28,473 nucleotides of DNA from Roseovarius sp. UBA6167 (GTDB taxonomy: Bacteria > Pseudomonadota > Alphaproteobacteria > Rhodobacterales > Rhodobacteraceae): NCBI GenBank assembly GCA_002428225.1, contig DIUD01000032.1, positions 1 to 28,473 on the forward strand. The letters are read 5' to 3'. The position numbers were made by a program, and so were the translations under genes. The notes below the pieces were generated by a model. It made no database searches and was not told where the DNA came from. It saw only the letters and a program-made list of their open reading frames with translations. Below are positions 1-7,075 of this stretch, one piece after another (position 1 is the stretch's first letter; each line of letters opens with the position of its first letter).

Positions 1-1316
1 TGTCGTTCTTCTTTGCCATCGGCATGAATTTCTTCATGGAAGCCGCCAAGCTGCGCGCCGCGCGCCTGTTGTGGCACCGGATCATGACCGAGTTTGGCGC
101 GACGGACGAGAAATCCAAGATGCTGCGCACCCATTGCCAGACCAGCGGCGTCAGCCTTCAGGAACAGGACCCCTATAACAACGTGGTGCGCACCGCCTAT
201 GAGGCGATGAGCGCGGTTCTGGGCGGCACGCAGTCGCTCCATACCAACGCGCTTGACGAGGCGATTGCGCTGCCGACGGATTTCAGCGCGCGGATCGCGC
301 GCAACACGCAGCTGATCCTGCAGGAAGAGACCGGCGTGACCCGCGTGGTCGATCCGCTGGCCGGCTCCTACTATGTCGAGAAGCTGACTCACGATCTGGC
401 CGAAAAGGCGTGGGAATTGATCGCGGAGGTCGAGGAGATGGGCGGCATGACCAAGGCCGTCGAGAGCGGAATGCCCAAGCTGCGCATCGAGGAGACGGCG
501 GCGATACGGCAGGCGATGATCGACCGGGGCGAGGAAGTGATCGTCGGGGTCAACAGGTATCGCAAGGACCGCGAAGACCCGATCGACATTCTCGATGTCG
601 ATAACGTCAAGGTGCGCGACAGCCAGATCAAGGCGCTGGAGCGCATCCGCGCAAGCCGCGATCAGGCGGCCTGCGATGCAGCATTGGACGAGCTCACGCG
701 GCGCGCGCGCGAGGGCGGCAATCTTCTGGAGGCGGCGGTCGAGGCCGCGCGCGCGCGGGCTACGGTGGGAGAGATCAGCATGGCACTGGAAAAGGAATTC
801 GGACGCCACCGCGCCGAGGTGCGCACGCTCGCGGGCGTTTATGGCGCGGCCTATGAGGGCGACGAAGGCTTTGCCGCGATCCAGAAGGATGTTGAAAAAT
901 TCGCCGAGGAAGAGGGTCGCCGCCCCCGGATGCTGGTCGTCAAGATGGGGCAGGACGGGCATGATCGCGGTGCCAAGGTGATCGCCACGGCATTCGCCGA
1001 TATCGGCTTTGACGTCGATGTGGGGCCGCTCTTTCAGACGCCCGAGGAGGCGGCGCAGGATGCCATCGACAACGATGTGCATGTGGTGGGCATCTCGTCA
1101 CAGGCGGCGGGGCACAAGACGCTCGCGCCCAAGCTCATCGCCGCGCTGGCCGAGCGGGGCGCGGGCGATATCCTCGTGATCTGCGGCGGGGTGATCCCGC
1201 AACAGGACTACGATTTTCTCAAGAAAGCGGGGGTCAAGGCGATATTCGGCCCCGGTACCAACATCCCCGAGGCGGCGCGCGACATTCTCGCGCTCATCCG
1301 TGCGGCGCGGGGCTAG
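1..1316 (+). CDS. scpA: Methylmalonyl-CoA mutase, C-terminal part (5' end outside window)
   Basis: The reading frame is open from base 3, so the gene starts upstream of the window. The enzyme interconverts (R)-methylmalonyl-CoA and succinyl-CoA with adenosylcobalamin, the last step of propionyl-CoA assimilation in the cytosol. The visible part holds the end of the catalytic TIM barrel, including the family strings HCQTSG, EQDPYNN, GGTQSLHTN, SARIARNTQ and DPLAGSYYVE. The C-terminal cobalamin-binding domain follows, with the base-off signature GQDGHDRGAK (the His is the lower Co ligand) and then SSQAAGHKTL, CGGVIP and IFGPGT. No frame damage is visible. The domain order fits a full-length single-chain mutase. 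Ethylmalonyl-CoA mutase is a related alternative, but the visible strings match methylmalonyl-CoA mutase better. The next gene, imuB, is unrelated and has its own control region. Confidence 0.95.
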   Translation, partial: SFFFAIGMNFFMEAAKLRAARLLWHRIMTEFGATDEKSKMLRTHCQTSGVSLQEQDPYNNVVRTAYEAMSAVLGGTQSLHTNALDEAIALPTDFSARIARNTQLILQEETGVTRVVDPLAGSYYVEKLTHDLAEKAWELIAEVEEMGGMTKAVESGMPKLRIEETAAIRQAMIDRGEEVIVGVNRYRKDREDPIDILDVDNVKVRDSQIKALERIRASRDQAACDAALDELTRRAREGGNLLEAAVEAARARATVGEISMALEKEFGRHRAEVRTLAGVYGAAYEGDEGFAAIQKDVEKFAEEEGRRPRMLVVKMGQDGHDRGAKVIATAFADIGFDVDVGPLFQTPEEAAQDAIDNDVHVVGISSQAAGHKTLAPKLIAALAERGAGDILVICGGVIPQQDYDFLKKAGVKAIFGPGTNIPEAARDILALIRAARG

Positions 1317-1565
1317 GGGGCCGGCGGAGGGGCCTGTTCCTTGCGCTCTGCGAGGCTGTCGCGGACCCCGACCATGACGGGGACCTCGCTGCCGAGGCGC
1401 GTCTATGTGGGCATTGGGCGCGGGTTTCGGCCCCCGAGACCCGTCCGCCCTCGGCGTTCTCGCCGATCTCTTGCGCCGCCGGTTGGTGGCACATGATTGG
1501 CGCACGAAAGGAGACCGAATTCGAATGGCGGGTGGCCGGGAAAAAGGGCAGTCGGCTTGATTTTG
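1317..1565. other. Intergenic region between the mutase gene and the imuB control site
   Basis: About 250 bases with no supportable gene. I read the plus strand for an imuA remnant, because imuA usually precedes imuB. The frame through position 1493 stays open and contains a short WWHM string, but nothing else resembles ImuA. A TTGATT at 1557-1562 might be a -35 element for imuB. No clear hairpin with a T-run was found after the mutase gene. Confidence 0.4.
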
Positions 1566-1580
1566 GAACAAAAATAGAAC
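1566..1580. promoter_or_regulatory. LexA operator (alphaproteobacterial SOS box) of imuB
   Basis: The sequence GAAC-AAAAATA-GAAC is an exact GAAC-N7-GAAC, the reverse complement of the GTTC-N7-GTTC box bound by LexA in Rhodobacter and other alphaproteobacteria. It ends one base before an ATG of imuB (1581) and 15 bases before a second in-frame ATG (1596). LexA bound here would cover the start region and block transcription until DNA damage. The A/T-rich spacer stands out against the GC-rich surroundings. Confidence 0.85.
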
Positions 1581-3200
1581 ATGCTCGTTGCCGCCATGCC
1601 CGTCCGTCGTATCCTGTCCATCTGGTTTCCCCGGCTTGGGGCCGAGCGCCTCATGCGGCGGCGGGGCATTTGCGGCCCGTTCGCGGTGGTGGCCGAGACG
1701 GAACAGCGTCAGGTGCTCGTGTCGCTCTCGCCCGAGGCCGAGGCGGTGGGGCTTTACCCCGGCCAGCCGCTGCGCGAGGCGCAGGCGCTCTGCCCCGATC
1801 TGGCCACCGCGCCGCAGCACCCCGCCGCCGAGGCGGCGTTTCTGCGCGCGCTGGCGCGCTGGGCGAACCGGTTCTCGCCGCTGGTGGCCTGCGAGGGAGC
1901 GGCGGGGCTGATGCTCGACATCAGCGGCTGCGCGCATCTTTTCGGCGGCGAGGCGGCGCTTGCCGGGGCGGTGATCGCCGAGGCCGCGGCGTCTGGCCTC
2001 TCGGTGCGTTGCGCCATCGCCGACACGCCCGGTGCGGCCTGGGCGCTGGCGCGTTTCGCGGCGGGGGGCGGCGTGGTGCGGCGTTCGGGCGACGCGATCG
2101 AGCAGGAGGCCCGCGCCACCCGCGCCCGGGCGGCGAAACGCGGGGCAAGACATCAGGCCCCGCCACCCGCGCATCCGGTGACCATCGCGCCGCCGGGGCA
2201 GGTGCATGGCGCGCTCTCTCCTCTGCCGGTCGCAGCGCTGCGCCTGCCCGAGGGCATGGCCGATGATCTGGCGCGGCTCGGGCTGCGGCGGATCGGCGAT
2301 CTGGCGGGGCAGCCGCGCGCGGCACTCGGGCGGCGCTTTGGTCCGGTGCTGATGCGGCGGCTCGATCAGGCGCTCGGGCAGGTGCCCGAGCCGCTCTCGC
2401 CCGTCGCCGCCACGGCCCCGCTTGCCGTGCGGCTGAGCCTGCCCGAGCCGATCGGCCATCTCGACGATCTGCGCGCGGGCGCGGCGCGGCTGCTGGCGCG
2501 GCTCTGCGACCGGCTGCACGCGCGCGGGATCGGGGCGCGCGCGCTCCGGCTTGAGGCGTTTCGCGCCGATGGCGGGGTCTCGGTGCTCGATCTGCGGTTG
2601 GCGCGCCCGATGCGCGATGCGGGCGCCATGCTGGCGCTTCTGGCGATGCGGCTGGAGCGGATCGAGGCGGGGTTCGGCATCGACATGCTGCGGCTCGACG
2701 TGCCAGAGACCGAGCCGGTGCGCCCCGAGCAACTGAGCGGCCCCGAGGGCATGGCGTGTGACGGGCTGGCCGATCTCATCACCCGGCTGGGCGCGCGCAT
2801 CGGGCTCGAGGCGATCACCCGTCCCCACCCCGCCGAGAGCCGCATTCCGGGGAAGACCGCGCTCACCCTTGCCGCCGCCTGGTCCGCGCCCGCGCCGGCC
2901 CCCTGGCCCGTGGCCGAGGCGCCGCGCCCGCTTCTGCTCTGGCCGCCCGAGGTGGTCACGCCGCGCGCGGGCGGGCGGCCCTGCGGCGCGTTCCGCTGGC
3001 GTGGGCGCGATCATGCGGTGGCCGAGGCGCAAGGCCCCGAGCGCATCGCGCCGGAATGGTGGCTGGACGATCCCGAATGGCGCACCGGCCTGCGCGATTA
3101 CTGGCAGGTGCTGACCACGCGGGGCGAGCGGCTGTGGCTCTATCAGGCGCATGGCGCGGCGCTCTCGGGCGGCTGGTTCTGCCACGGGCGCTTTGCCTGA
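1581..3200 (+). CDS. imuB: ImuB, inactive Y-family polymerase-like mutasome protein
   Basis: ImuB is a non-catalytic relative of Y-family DNA polymerases. It bridges the beta clamp and the error-prone polymerase DnaE2 in damage-induced mutagenesis. The 539-residue protein opens with ILSIWFPRL, where active Y-family enzymes have the metal-binding DMDxFYA motif. Near residue 115 it has LMLDISGCAHLFGG, where active enzymes have SIDE, so both catalytic acidic motifs are missing as expected for ImuB. A helix-hairpin region (LGLRRIGDLAGQP, about 230-245) and the family C-terminus (GPERIAPEWW, DYWQVL, LWLYQ, WFCHGRFA) follow. The start is either the ATG at 1581, directly against the LexA box, or the one at 1596 (MPVRRIL); neither has a clear ribosome site. 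Usually imuA precedes and dnaE2 follows; neither is adjacent here. Confidence 0.92.
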   Translation: MLVAAMPVRRILSIWFPRLGAERLMRRRGICGPFAVVAETEQRQVLVSLSPEAEAVGLYPGQPLREAQALCPDLATAPQHPAAEAAFLRALARWANRFSPLVACEGAAGLMLDISGCAHLFGGEAALAGAVIAEAAASGLSVRCAIADTPGAAWALARFAAGGGVVRRSGDAIEQEARATRARAAKRGARHQAPPPAHPVTIAPPGQVHGALSPLPVAALRLPEGMADDLARLGLRRIGDLAGQPRAALGRRFGPVLMRRLDQALGQVPEPLSPVAATAPLAVRLSLPEPIGHLDDLRAGAARLLARLCDRLHARGIGARALRLEAFRADGGVSVLDLRLARPMRDAGAMLALLAMRLERIEAGFGIDMLRLDVPETEPVRPEQLSGPEGMACDGLADLITRLGARIGLEAITRPHPAESRIPGKTALTLAAAWSAPAPAPWPVAEAPRPLLLWPPEVVTPRAGGRPCGAFRWRGRDHAVAEAQGPERIAPEWWLDDPEWRTGLRDYWQVLTTRGERLWLYQAHGAALSGGWFCHGRFA

Positions 3201-3258
3201 GGGGCGAGGTGCCGCGAATCCTCTTGATCTGGCGTGCGTTTGGCGCAACTCTTGGTCC

Positions 3259-3603
3259 ATGAACGCGCAACCGCCAATCCCGATCACGCCACGTCAGGGG
3301 AACACGCAGGTCGCCTTTCAACGCGACGAGCTGAGCGCGATACTGTCGCTTTACGGGCGCATGGTCGCGGCGGGCGAGTGGCGCGATTACGCCATTTCCT
3401 GCCTGCGCGAGGTGGCGGTGTTCTCGATCTTTCGCCGCACCGCCGAACATCCGCTTTACCGTATCGAGAAGCGGCCTCGCCTGCGCGAGAGGCAGGGGCA
3501 ATATGCGGTGATCGGCATGGACGGGCGGATATTGAAGCGCGGGCACGATCTGCGCGCGGTGCTGCGCGTGCTCGATCGCAAGCTTATTCGCCCAGTCGAG
3601 TGA
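3259..3603 (+). CDS. DUF2794 family protein
   Basis: A 114-residue protein of the DUF2794 family, found mainly in alphaproteobacteria and of unknown function. Visible traits are the stretch AFQRDELSAILSLYGRMV, then DYAISCLREVAVFSIFRR and a basic segment around RIEKRPRLRERQGQYAV. No signal peptide or membrane segment is seen, so it is probably cytosolic. The open frame extends upstream to 3151, but that extension overlaps the end of imuB in another frame and looks non-coding, so I chose the ATG at 3259 (MNAQPPIPI). No strong ribosome site is visible. Its 3' end overlaps the 3' end of the converging NlpC/P60 gene by 20 bases. Confidence 0.85.
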   Translation: MNAQPPIPITPRQGNTQVAFQRDELSAILSLYGRMVAAGEWRDYAISCLREVAVFSIFRRTAEHPLYRIEKRPRLRERQGQYAVIGMDGRILKRGHDLRAVLRVLDRKLIRPVE

Positions 3604-4369
3604 AAATCCGCCTGCGCGTCGTGACCGGCCCGCCGCCCTGGGCCGCGATCCGGGCGATGGCCTCGGGGGTCGGTTCACGGGCCACGGCCATGTGATGCGC
3701 GTTGGCGTGAAGAAGGGTGTCGGGCGCCGCGACCCAGGCCACATGCCCGCGCCAGAACAGCAAGTCGCCGCGCTCCAGCGGGGCGTCCGCGGGCAGCGGC
3801 TGGCCGAGCGCGGCCTCCTGCGGGCCGCTGTCGCCGGGGCAGGGGATGGCGCAGGCCAGAAGCGCGATCTGCACCAGCCCCGAACAGTCGATCCCGAACG
3901 CGGAGTTTCCACCCCAGAGATAGGGCGTGCCGATGAGGCGCTCGGCGACGGTGACGGGGTCGGTCTCGGGCGGCGCATCGAGGGGCGCGAGATGGGCGAG
4001 GGGGACAAAGCCCTGCGGCGTCTCGGCAAAGGGGCCGGCGGTGTCGCGCACCTCCAGCCGGGCGTTGAGGCTGAGCATCAACCGCTCGCGCGTTTTGATG
4101 TCCGGCGCGGGGTAGAGATGGGTGGCACGGCTGCGCACCCGGTGGGTGACGCGGCCCGTGGTCAGGGCGGCCTCGGGCACGAAACCGGGATAGCCGTCGC
4201 GCGCGGCGCGGACCCTGATCCAGCCGGGGGGAGATCCTCGGGTCAGGCCCGAGGATGACGGCGACAGGATTTCGACCGCCTCGCCCATGAGCAACTGCCG
4301 CTCGCGCGGACCCTCGGGGGTGCGGCACAGATCGACAAGCGGCCATGCGATGAGGCGGGTTTCGCTCAC
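3584..4369 (-). CDS. SH3-domain NlpC/P60 cell-wall endopeptidase
   Basis: A 261-residue protein of the NlpC/P60 cysteine peptidase superfamily, which usually cuts peptide stems of peptidoglycan. The N-terminal half (about 1-130) looks like two bacterial SH3-type domains (WIRVRAARDGYPGFV and FAETPQGFVPLAHL). The C-terminal half has the catalytic motif GIDCSGLVQIAL with Cys162, then GHVAWV with His209 and a third polar position near His221. No clear signal peptide is seen, so location is uncertain. The start is a GTG whose GTGA overlaps the stop of the upstream aminopeptidase gene by 4 bases, implying translational coupling. Residues about 36-48 are encoded by a palindromic repeat inserted in frame next to the first SH3 domain (see 4231-4260). 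It is distinct from the GTA peptidase at 17198-17635. Confidence 0.88.
   Translation of the reverse strand: MSETRLIAWPLVDLCRTPEGPRERQLLMGEAVEILSPSSSGLTRGSPPGWIRVRAARDGYPGFVPEAALTTGRVTHRVRSRATHLYPAPDIKTRERLMLSLNARLEVRDTAGPFAETPQGFVPLAHLAPLDAPPETDPVTVAERLIGTPYLWGGNSAFGIDCSGLVQIALLACAIPCPGDSGPQEAALGQPLPADAPLERGDLLFWRGHVAWVAAPDTLLHANAHHMAVAREPTPEAIARIAAQGGGPVTTRRRIFTRLGE
4231..4260. repeat. Palindromic dispersed repeat inserted in frame in the NlpC/P60 gene
   Basis: Positions 4234-4242 (ATCCTCGGG) and 4248-4256 (CCCGAGGAT) form a perfect 9-bp inverted repeat around the 5-base loop TCAGG. It is flanked by GAG on the left and GACG on the right. Read in the gene direction it gives CGTCATCCTCGGG and then CCCGAGGATCTC, the core I recognise from dispersed intergenic repeats in many alphaproteobacterial genomes. 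It encodes SSSGLTRGS within the protein, a peptide often seen where this element has been read through. Only this copy was noticed in the window. Confidence 0.75.
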
Positions 4370-5751
4370 AGGGCGAGCACCTCGGGCAGCGTGGCGAGCA
4401 GCGCGCGCGCGCCCATGCCCACCCCGCCCCTGGGGCGCGCGGGTGCCGCCACGGGCTGCCAGGCGTAGATGTCGAAATGCGCGTAAGGCAGGCCACCGGC
4501 AAAGCGGCGCAGGAACAGCGCGGCGGTGATCGAGCCCGCCATGCCGCCCGAGGGCGCGTTGTCCAGATCGGCGATCCCCGGCTCGATCATCGCCTCGTAG
4601 GGGGTATGGAAGGGCATCCGCCAGACCGGATCGGCGACGCGGGCGGCGGCGGCCTCGAGCGCCTGCGCAAGCCCCGCCTCGTCGGTGTAATAGGGCGCGA
4701 GATCGGGTCCGAGCGCCACCCGCGCTGCCCCCGTGAGCGTGGCCATGGAGATCATGAGATCGGGCGTCCCCTCGGCGCCCAGGCTGAGGGCATCGGCCAG
4801 CACCAGCCGCCCCTCGGCATCGGTATTGTTGATCTCGACCGTCAGGCCATTGCGCGCGGTCAGGATGTCGCCGGGGCGGAACGCGCCCGCGCTTACCGCG
4901 TTCTCGACCGCCGGGATCAGCACGCGCAGGCGGATCTTCAGCCCGAGCGCCATGACCATATGCGCCAGCCCCAGCACGGTGGCCGCGCCCCCCATGTCCT
5001 TTTTCATCAGCCCCATGCTGCTGGCGGGCTTGAGGTTGAGCCCGCCGGTGTCGAAACACACGCCCTTGCCGACAAGGGTCAGCGCGGGGCCCGCCTCGCC
5101 CCAGGTCATGTCGATGAGGCGGGGCGCTTGCGCCGCGGCGCGCCCGACGGCGTGGATCAGCGGCAGGTTCCGCGCCAGCAGATCCTCGCCGGTGGTGACC
5201 GTGAGCGAAGCGCCGTGCTCCGTGGCGAGCGCGCGGCAAGCGGCCTCGAGCGCCTCGGGGCCCATGTCATTGGCGGGCGTGTTGACCAGATCGCGGGTCA
5301 GGCATTCGCCCGCGGCGATGATCTCGAGCCGGGCGGCGTCGATCCCTTCGGGGGCGATGAGACGCGCCCTGGCGGGGCTTTGCGCGCGGTAGCGGTCAAA
5401 GGCGTAGTGCGAGAGCAGCCAGCCGAGCGCCTCGGTCTCGGCCTGCGCGGCGGGCAGCCCCTCCAGCCGGTAGGTGCCTTCGGGCAGCGCGCTCGCGGCT
5501 TCGGCAAGGTGAAAGCGGCCGCGCGCGCGGCTCGTTTCGGTGCCGTAGCCCGCGACGGCCAGTGCGATCGCGCCCGCCTCGTCGGGCACCGGCGCGACCT
5601 TGCCGAGCGTGGCGGCAAAGCCCGTGGCGCGCAGCCAGCCTGCGACGCGCGGCGGTTGCGCGTCGAGCCAGCCGTCGAGCGCGCCCTCCTCCACCACGTG
5701 CAGCGGGATGGCAGGCGTGCCGGGGGCGGCGAAGGTGAAGGCTGGGCGCAT
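4366..5751 (-). CDS. M17 family leucyl aminopeptidase
   Basis: A 461-residue cytosolic metallopeptidase that removes N-terminal amino acids from peptides using two metal ions, normally as a hexamer. The C-terminal catalytic domain shows GKGVCFDTGGLNLKP (Lys229 and Asp234 among the ligands and active-site residues), MKKDMGGAA, and the family signature NTDAEGRL at 309-316. The N-terminal domain is poorly conserved, as usual, and the protein is a little shorter than the typical 480-500 residues. The start is the ATG at 5751 (MRPAFTF), preceded by AAGGAG at a good distance; the open frame runs further upstream, but without a comparable ribosome site. Its stop overlaps the GTG start of the NlpC/P60 gene, so the two are probably one transcript for peptide or cell-wall peptide turnover. 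Confidence 0.93.
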   Translation of the reverse strand: MRPAFTFAAPGTPAIPLHVVEEGALDGWLDAQPPRVAGWLRATGFAATLGKVAPVPDEAGAIALAVAGYGTETSRARGRFHLAEAASALPEGTYRLEGLPAAQAETEALGWLLSHYAFDRYRAQSPARARLIAPEGIDAARLEIIAAGECLTRDLVNTPANDMGPEALEAACRALATEHGASLTVTTGEDLLARNLPLIHAVGRAAAQAPRLIDMTWGEAGPALTLVGKGVCFDTGGLNLKPASSMGLMKKDMGGAATVLGLAHMVMALGLKIRLRVLIPAVENAVSAGAFRPGDILTARNGLTVEINNTDAEGRLVLADALSLGAEGTPDLMISMATLTGAARVALGPDLAPYYTDEAGLAQALEAAAARVADPVWRMPFHTPYEAMIEPGIADLDNAPSGGMAGSITAALFLRRFAGGLPYAHFDIYAWQPVAAPARPRGGVGMGARALLATLPEVLAL

Positions 5752-5808
5752 GGCGGGTCTCCTTGGGGTCTGGCCCGAGACTAACCGAGATTGCGCCGCC
5801 TGCAAGGC

Positions 5809-6189
5809 TCAGATCGGGCCCTCGGCCATGTCCCAGATCTCGCAGAGCGAGCGGTCGGCGATCCGCAGAAGCCGCGCGAAAGTGGCGGCAAGCGCCGTGC
5901 CGTCGCCCATGTCGATGCAGCCCGTCACATCGCCCGCCACCCGCGCGAGCAGCGACATGCCCACCTGATCGGCCATGGCGATCAGGCTGCGGCAACCCTT
6001 GCGCATCGCGGCGAATCGCGCGGCGCGATAATCGCGCTCGGCCTGCGCGAGCCGCGCGGCGATCTCTTCCAGCGCGCGGCAGACGACATCCTCGGCCCCC
6101 CGTTCGCCCAGTTGTTGGTAAAGTGTTTCCAGCCGGTCGGCATCCAGCCGGACCCGCTCCTGCTGTTGCAGCGAAGTCACATGTTCCAA
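5809..6189 (-). CDS. Small conserved hypothetical protein, mostly helical
   Basis: A protein of about 126 residues that I do not recognise by function. It resembles small hypothetical proteins that I recall from other Rhodobacterales. The composition is strongly helical (RLETLYQQLGERGAEDVVCRALEEIAARLAQAE, continuing through MRKGCRSLIAMADQVGM and ARLLRIADRSLCEIWDM), with no membrane segment or signal peptide. An all-helical bundle, perhaps of histidine-phosphotransfer type, is conceivable but not demonstrated. The start is uncertain. I chose the TTG at 6189 because the resulting EHVTSL start resembles remembered relatives. A GTG at 6228 and a GTG at 6180 are alternatives, and no option has a strong ribosome site. 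It lies upstream of, and in the same direction as, the aminopeptidase gene, and is divergent from the carbonic anhydrase gene. Confidence 0.62.
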   Translation of the reverse strand: MEHVTSLQQQERVRLDADRLETLYQQLGERGAEDVVCRALEEIAARLAQAERDYRAARFAAMRKGCRSLIAMADQVGMSLLARVAGDVTGCIDMGDGTALAATFARLLRIADRSLCEIWDMAEGPI

Positions 6190-6342
6190 GGTGTCACCCG
6201 TCCCATTATTCCTGCACCCCCACGGCACGCCCCATCATGGCGCGATCGAGGTTCCCAAATCGTTGAGGGCCTCGGGAAATATCTCTCGAAATTGGCTCAA
6301 ATAGGGATTAAGCCACCCGTGGTCTTGAGTGAGGAGACGAGG

Positions 6343-6993
6343 ATGGAATACGCACGCCCTTTGCCCACCTATCTGGTGCATCGTTATCACGGCTGGAAGG
6401 CGACCGGCTATGCCGAGAACCAGGCGTGGTATCGCCATCTCGCCGAGCAGGGTCAGCACCCGCGCGCCATGGTGATCTCGTGCTGCGACAGTCGTGTGCA
6501 TGTCACCTCGATCTTCGGGGCCGATCAGGGCGAATTCTTCATCCATCGCAACATTGCCAACCTCGTGCCGCCTTATGAAACCGATGGCGGCCAGCACGGC
6601 ACCTCGGCTGCGGTCGAGTTCGCGGTGACGGCGCTGAAGGTGGCGCATGTGATCGTCATCGGCCATTCTGCCTGCGGGGGCGCGCAGGGCTGCCAGAAGA
6701 TGTGTGCGGGCGAGGCCCCCGAACTTGAGGAAAAGACGAGTTTCGTGGGCCGCTGGCTGGAAATCCTGCGCCCGGGTTACGAGCGCGTGAAGGATGTGGC
6801 CGAAGAGGCGGCGCAGCTTCGGGCGCTGGAAAAGCAGACGGTCGTCGTCTCGCTTGAAAATCTGATGAGCTTTCCCTTCGTGGCCGAGCGGGTCGGCGCC
6901 GGGACGCTTTCGCTGCATGGCCTCTGGCACGATATCGGCTCGGGATCGCTTGAGCAGTATGATGTGGGGCAGGGCGGCTTCGTGCCGATCTGA
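6343..6993 (+). CDS. Beta-class carbonic anhydrase
   Basis: A 216-residue zinc enzyme that interconverts CO2 and bicarbonate in the cytosol. The zinc ligands of the beta class are visible: Cys47 in SCCDSRV, His108 and Cys111 in IGHSACGG. The Asp49-Arg51 dyad that gates the zinc site is also present. HRNIANLVPP follows the first motif as in the family, and GLWHDIGSG near the C-terminus is also typical. The start is the ATG at 6343, with GAGGAG about 6 bases upstream. The frame is open much further back, but that part is antisense to the neighbouring gene. It converges with pyrC, leaving about 80 bases between the two stops. Confidence 0.94.
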   Translation: MEYARPLPTYLVHRYHGWKATGYAENQAWYRHLAEQGQHPRAMVISCCDSRVHVTSIFGADQGEFFIHRNIANLVPPYETDGGQHGTSAAVEFAVTALKVAHVIVIGHSACGGAQGCQKMCAGEAPELEEKTSFVGRWLEILRPGYERVKDVAEEAAQLRALEKQTVVVSLENLMSFPFVAERVGAGTLSLHGLWHDIGSGSLEQYDVGQGGFVPI

Positions 6994-7075
6994 GCCGGCA
7001 AATAATCGCATTGCCGAACGGGAGCGCCGCCTTGCGGGTGGCCAGCGGGATCGGGGTTTGCGGGCAGGCTGACGC

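Noticed and set aside
1322..1580. Possible imuA remnant before imuB
   Set aside because: One plus-strand frame is open and has a WWHM string reminiscent of ImuA C-termini, but no other motif supports it and there is no start or P-loop-like region.
3151..3258. N-terminal extension of the DUF2794 protein
   Set aside because: The extension overlaps the imuB end and has an Arg/Ala-rich sequence unlike the family; the ATG at 3259 gives a typical protein.
6996..7016. Hairpin CGGCAA / TTGCCG between the carbonic anhydrase and pyrC stops
   Set aside because: Only six pairs with a 9-base loop and no T-run; too weak to call a terminator.
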